Under the pieces are notes generated by a model that saw only the letters and a list, made by a program, of their open reading frames with translations, searched no databases and was not told the origin of the DNA. A DNA stretch of 64,000 nucleotides from Hyphomonas sp. Mor2 (GTDB lineage: Bacteria; Pseudomonadota; Alphaproteobacteria; Caulobacterales; Hyphomonadaceae): the NCBI RefSeq assembly GCF_001854405.1, contig NZ_CP017718.1:1674001-1738000 (forward strand), written 5' to 3'. Made by a program: the position numbers and the translations under genes. Shown here piece by piece: positions 60,408 through 64,000 of the stretch (position 1 is its first letter; every line of letters begins with the position of its first letter).

Positions 60408-61373
60408 TTGAAGTATCGGAATCTTGGTAGAAGTGCGCTCAAGGTCAGCGAGCTGTGTCTCGGAACCATGAACTTTGGACCGCGCACCCCGGAGGCCGAT
60501 GCATTCCGGATATTGGACGAAGCCACCGCCGCGGGCGTCAATTTCATCGACACAGCAAACCAGTATGGCGGTCATAAAGGGGTGGGAACGACAGAAACAA
60601 TCTTGGGTCGCTGGTTGCAACAGCACAGGGATCAGCGGGACAAGCTTGTCATCGCCACCAAGGTCTATGAGCCGATGTCGGAGGATGTGAATGATCGCGG
60701 GCTCTCCGCGAGGCACATTATCCAGGCCTGTGAAGCGAGCCTCAAACGGTTGAACATAGATCACATAGATCTCTACCAGATGCACCATTTCGATCGCGCT
60801 GCGGCGATGGATGAGATCTGGCAGGCGATGGATACACTGATCCAGCAAGGCAAGATCATTTATGCTGGATCCAGCAACTTCCCTGGCTGGGTAATCGCGA
60901 AAACGAATGAGAATGCGCGATTCAACAGAAGACTTGGCCTGGTCTCGGAGCAAAGCAAGTTCAGTCTTCTGGAGCGGCGGATTGAGCTTGAGGTCCTGCC
61001 TGCTTGTCGTGACTTCGGCGTTGGTGTCATCGCCTGGTCTCCGCTCGCAGGGGGACTCCTGGCCAAACCAGCGGATCACAAGAACGGCCGACGCAGCGCG
61101 CCGGAGGCCTCGGCAGAGCGCGCGCGATTGGCGGAGCAGTTGGACGCATTTGTGGAGCTTTGTGATGGCCTGGGTCATCCTCCGAGCCGTGTTGCGCTCG
61201 CTTGGGCTCTTCACCAGGCGGGGGTCACGTCCATCGCGATCGGACCGGCAACGCTGTCTCAGCTAGAGCGCGCGATGACAGCCGTTGAACTTCAACTTTC
61301 ACCTGAAATACTCGCTCAGCTCGATCAGATTTTCCCGCCCTGTGGAGAGGCTCCAGAAGCTTATGCTTGGTAA
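60408..61373 (+). CDS. Aldo-keto reductase
   Basis: A 321-residue AKR. The catalytic set is visible: Asp in NFIDTANQYGG, Tyr in the same segment, Lys in VIATKVY, His in YQMHHFD. The C-terminus has the NADP-binding pattern near VTSIAIGPATLSQLERAM. Translation starts at TTG with AAGGAGG six bases before. It closes the catabolic run before the second TonB receptor. Confidence 0.92.
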   Translation: MKYRNLGRSALKVSELCLGTMNFGPRTPEADAFRILDEATAAGVNFIDTANQYGGHKGVGTTETILGRWLQQHRDQRDKLVIATKVYEPMSEDVNDRGLSARHIIQACEASLKRLNIDHIDLYQMHHFDRAAAMDEIWQAMDTLIQQGKIIYAGSSNFPGWVIAKTNENARFNRRLGLVSEQSKFSLLERRIELEVLPACRDFGVGVIAWSPLAGGLLAKPADHKNGRRSAPEASAERARLAEQLDAFVELCDGLGHPPSRVALAWALHQAGVTSIAIGPATLSQLERAMTAVELQLSPEILAQLDQIFPPCGEAPEAYAW

Positions 61374-61618
61374 AAATTTCCAGCATTTTCCGCGCAATTC
61401 CTGACCTGCTTGTATTATAGTATCACTATACTTGCACCTCTGGAGAGGCCGCAAATACGGTGAATCCGTTGCAGCCCAACCACACCTCCATAATTATTGA
61501 CCATTTTTATAATTTCTCGTTGACGATACGTATAATTACGGATTAGCGTGCGTGTGTGTCGCGATTGACCCGCCCACCAAATCAAATGGGGCAAGGCGAC
61601 GTTCCTAGGGAGGATTTT
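61374..61618. promoter_or_regulatory. Upstream region of the second TonB receptor
   Basis: AT-rich region with two symmetric elements. TATAGT-ATC-ACTATA is at 61416-61430. The 24-bp motif (ATTATTGAC-N2-TTT-N2-ATAATT) at 61493-61516 also occurs before the SDR gene. ATACGTAT at 61526-61533 is a third small palindrome. No well-spaced sigma-70 promoter was found. Confidence 0.45.
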
Positions 61619-63922
61619 ATGAGAAAACCGAAACGACTACTGTTCTGTGCCGCTTCCGCTTTGGCCCTGACACTATCAGGTCCCGCCTTCGCTCAAACCG
61701 AAGCGAGTGACGATGCGGGCGACGCCGTGGAAGAAGAGGCTCGCCTGAACACGGTGATCGTGAATGCGCGTAAAACTGACGAGACTCTGTTCGAAACCCC
61801 CGTTGCGGTTTCGGTTGTCTCGGCCGAATTCCTGGAAGAGACTGGTTTCAACACGGTCGAGGACATTGTTCGCTTCGTTCCGGGATTTGATCTGACACCT
61901 CTGAACACCACGCGCGCCACGGGATCGAAGATCCGCGGAATTTCTACGTTCAGTTTCAGCGACGGATTTGAGTCCAGCGTCGCAACCGTGATTGACGGCG
62001 TGGTTCTCGGCCGCGAAGCACAGGGCTTCTTTGACTTCTTTGATGTGGAAGCGATCGAAATCATCAAGGGCCCTCAGGGAACCCTGTTCGGCAAGAACGC
62101 TTCTGCGGGCGTGGTCAATATCCGCACCAAAGATCCAGAATTCAACTTTGGCGGCGGTTTTGACGTGTCTTATGGAAGCTTCAACGAGGTCAAGGCCCGC
62201 GGCTCGATCACCGGGCCGATCGTCGAGGACGTGCTCGCCTACCGCCTGAGCGGAACGTATAACAAGCGCGACGGGGTGCTCAATAATACGCTGCCTGGCG
62301 AAGACGATATCAACGACAAGGATACCTACTCGCTGCGCGGCAAACTCCTGTTCCAGCCAAATGAAAAGTTCAGCGCGACGATCATCGGCGACTATGTTCA
62401 GGAAGACAATCGCTGCTGCCTGCCGACCTACAATGTTGCCGGCGACCCGACTGCCGCGATCTTGTTTGCCCTCAATCCAAATGTGCAGCAGCTCCAGGAT
62501 GCGCTGACCGCCGCCGGGATTACACCCGGGCCAGGAAACCGGGACATTGCGGTGTTCGACGAGAATATCCTGCAGGAATCGGAGGCCAGCGGAATTGCCG
62601 CCAAGCTGGAATATGAAGTCAATGACAGTTTGACCGTGACCTCCATTACCAGCTGGCGCGACTGGGAAATTGATGAGTTCAACGAAGCGGACGGAATCTC
62701 ACTGTCCAACGTGAATGATCGCAACGGCACCGAATCCAATTCCACGCAGTTCAGCCAGGAGTTTCGCCTGAACGGATCGATTGGCGACACTGTCGATTAT
62801 GTTGGCGGTCTGTACTATTTCGATCAGGACCTCGATGCCTTTGGCCAGGTCGATATTCAACTGGCCCTACCTTTCCCTCCTTTCTTCAACGTCCGGACTG
62901 ATTCAGACCGGAATGTGAAGACGGAGAGTTTTGCGGTCTTCGGCGAAGCCACATTTGATGTCACCGATCGGCTCTCTTTGATCCTCGGCGGCCGCTTCAC
63001 AGATGAAACCGTGGAAGCCACCTATCAAAGAACGGCAACCCCAATCATTGGCGCACTGCCTTTCGGTCCATTCTTCGGCCCCGATTATACCGGCGCTCAG
63101 GAAGTGTCCGAGGATAATTTCTCGGGACGCATCATTGGTCGGTATTTCTGGACCGAAGACTTCATGACCTACCTGTCCTATTCCAAGGGCTATAAAGGCC
63201 CTGGCATTGATGTCGCGGTTTCCGCCTCGGTTGCCAATGTCGCCGAACCCGGTGGCCTCCCGGTTCTCGACGCCGAGATCCCGACGCTCATTGAAGCTGG
63301 GTTTAAGTCCACGCTGCTGGACGACACCCTGCTCGCCAATGTCGTTCTGTTCCATCAGGATGTGGAAAACCTGCAGGCGATCACAACCAATGCCGTGGGC
63401 GTCACCCTCAATGAAGGGTTTGAGAAAGTGAACTCGATCGGGGTCGAGGCAGATGTCATCTATACGCCAAAAGCGATCGATGGCCTGACATTGACCGGCG
63501 GCTTCACATTCAATGAAGTCGATATTGACGAATTCACGGCCAACCCGACTCTTGAAGATCGCCGTTTCCGCGATGCGCCACGTTTCTTCTATTCCCTGAC
63601 CGGCGATTATCGCCGCGAAATCACCAAGTCCGGTTTTGAGGGATTTGTACGCGCAGAATGGGCCTGGCAGTCAGCCAAGAATTCGAACTCCAACCCGACG
63701 CCGTCCACGCAGATCGACTCTTATGGGTTGCTCAACCTGCGGGCCGGCTTCAACAGCCCGGATGACAGCTATGGCCTCACCTTCTCCATCGAGAATGCGA
63801 CGGATGAGGACTATCAGCACTTCCTGTTCGGGTCGTCTTACAATGCGCTCGACGGCATGACCCGGTCGCAGTTCCTGGGTGATCCGATCACCTACACGGT
63901 CACGCTGCGCGCCAACTTTTAG
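61619..63922 (+). CDS. TonB-dependent receptor (second)
   Basis: A 767-residue outer-membrane receptor from the ATG at 61619, supported by AGGGAGGA. The signal peptide ends at AFA-Q. The TonB-box-like LNTVIVNARKTDETLFETPVAV precedes the plug (FVPGFDLTPLN), and the barrel ends with YTVTLRANF, a terminal Phe. It resembles small-molecule receptors of sphingomonads and Hyphomonadaceae more than the 1100-residue glucan type. The ligand may be the substrate of the preceding SDR-ligase-PhyH run, with which it shares a promoter motif. Confidence 0.93.
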   Translation: MRKPKRLLFCAASALALTLSGPAFAQTEASDDAGDAVEEEARLNTVIVNARKTDETLFETPVAVSVVSAEFLEETGFNTVEDIVRFVPGFDLTPLNTTRATGSKIRGISTFSFSDGFESSVATVIDGVVLGREAQGFFDFFDVEAIEIIKGPQGTLFGKNASAGVVNIRTKDPEFNFGGGFDVSYGSFNEVKARGSITGPIVEDVLAYRLSGTYNKRDGVLNNTLPGEDDINDKDTYSLRGKLLFQPNEKFSATIIGDYVQEDNRCCLPTYNVAGDPTAAILFALNPNVQQLQDALTAAGITPGPGNRDIAVFDENILQESEASGIAAKLEYEVNDSLTVTSITSWRDWEIDEFNEADGISLSNVNDRNGTESNSTQFSQEFRLNGSIGDTVDYVGGLYYFDQDLDAFGQVDIQLALPFPPFFNVRTDSDRNVKTESFAVFGEATFDVTDRLSLILGGRFTDETVEATYQRTATPIIGALPFGPFFGPDYTGAQEVSEDNFSGRIIGRYFWTEDFMTYLSYSKGYKGPGIDVAVSASVANVAEPGGLPVLDAEIPTLIEAGFKSTLLDDTLLANVVLFHQDVENLQAITTNAVGVTLNEGFEKVNSIGVEADVIYTPKAIDGLTLTGGFTFNEVDIDEFTANPTLEDRRFRDAPRFFYSLTGDYRREITKSGFEGFVRAEWAWQSAKNSNSNPTPSTQIDSYGLLNLRAGFNSPDDSYGLTFSIENATDEDYQHFLFGSSYNALDGMTRSQFLGDPITYTVTLRANF

Positions 63923-63959
63923 TCGAACGCTTCCTCCTAACTTACGCTTGATAAGCAAA

Positions 63960-63993
63960 CAGCCTGGCCGGATCTGGCCAGGCTGATTTTTTT
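63960..63993 (+). terminator. Rho-independent terminator of the second TonB receptor
   Basis: A perfect 10-bp stem CAGCCTGGCC / GGCCAGGCTG with a 6-base loop, followed by A and seven T residues, 37 bases after the stop codon. A textbook intrinsic terminator. Confidence 0.9.
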
Positions 63994-64000
63994 AACACAC

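Noticed and set aside
61497-61536. Sigma-70 promoter before the second TonB receptor (TTGACC / TATAAT)
   Set aside because: The -35-like and -10-like strings are spaced about 5 or 28 bases apart, not near 17.
1-64000. CRISPR array or rRNA operon
   Set aside because: No regularly spaced repeats of 25-40 bases and no rRNA-like stretches were seen.

Overview
The window looks like chromosomal DNA of a free-living, probably marine alphaproteobacterium of the Hyphomonadaceae/Caulobacterales type. This is an inference, not a database match. It rests on moderate-to-high GC, large TonB-dependent receptors beside a tryptophan-halogenase-like flavoprotein, an Anbu/transglutaminase/alpha-E/ATP-grasp operon, RND pumps and a MobF-type transfer module. 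No rRNA or CRISPR array is present. There is one tRNA, Ser(GCU).

Layout. 1-1.8 kb: 3' part of a heavy-metal-type RND permease, cut by the window edge. 2.3-8.9 kb (minus): three DNA-repair/defence-like genes, a Mre11/SbcD-type phosphoesterase, a Rad50/YhaN-type ATPase without a visible zinc hook, and an RloC/AAA_13-like ATPase with a CxxC hook. 9.3-15.5 kb: a MarR repressor divergent from an alpha/beta hydrolase, thioesterase, RND adaptor and RND permease operon, with a clear TTGTAAG/CTTACAA operator. 15.6-23.4 kb: mobile DNA, namely an overlapping pair of tyrosine recombinases bracketed by a 10-bp inverted repeat, a TrwA-TrwB-TrwC-like mobilisation module with a shortened relaxase, a candidate oriT, and an AlpA/integrase pair. 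23.5-29.6 kb: a membrane protein of unknown role, then small-molecule enzymes (isochorismatase-like, pirin, DODA-type dioxygenase, SnoaL-like) with AraC and LysR regulators.

30-34.5 kb: tRNA-Ser, then a compact envelope locus. It has a secreted protein with an Arg-Asp repeat tail, a predicted beta-barrel, an anti-sigma/ECF sigma pair, and a subtilase with an Arg-Asp-rich N-terminal linker. Three promoters with the same layout (GGAAT or GGAAG, 16-17 nt, CGTAGT) precede the repeat protein, the subtilase and the sigma operon. This predicts a self-contained ECF regulon and is the most distinctive signal in the window. 34.6-35.7 kb: a serine-hydrolase lipoprotein. 35.9-39.8 kb: the Anbu operon.

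40.1-56.0 kb: a patatin-like phospholipase, then a beta-glucan (laminarin-like) utilisation locus: two coupled GH17-like enzymes, halogenase-like protein, TonB receptor, LacI regulator, two GH16 lipoproteins, a GH3 beta-glucosidase and a GPH/MFS sugar transporter. LacI-like palindromes lie before the receptor and the GH17 pair. A 46-residue ORF sits between the transporter and the last GH16 gene. 56.2-64 kb: a TetR regulator divergent from an SDR, acyl-CoA ligase, PhyH dioxygenase, aldo-keto reductase run, followed by a second TonB receptor with a clear terminator. A shared 24-bp motif precedes the SDR and this receptor, suggesting co-regulated uptake and breakdown of an unidentified acid or alcohol.
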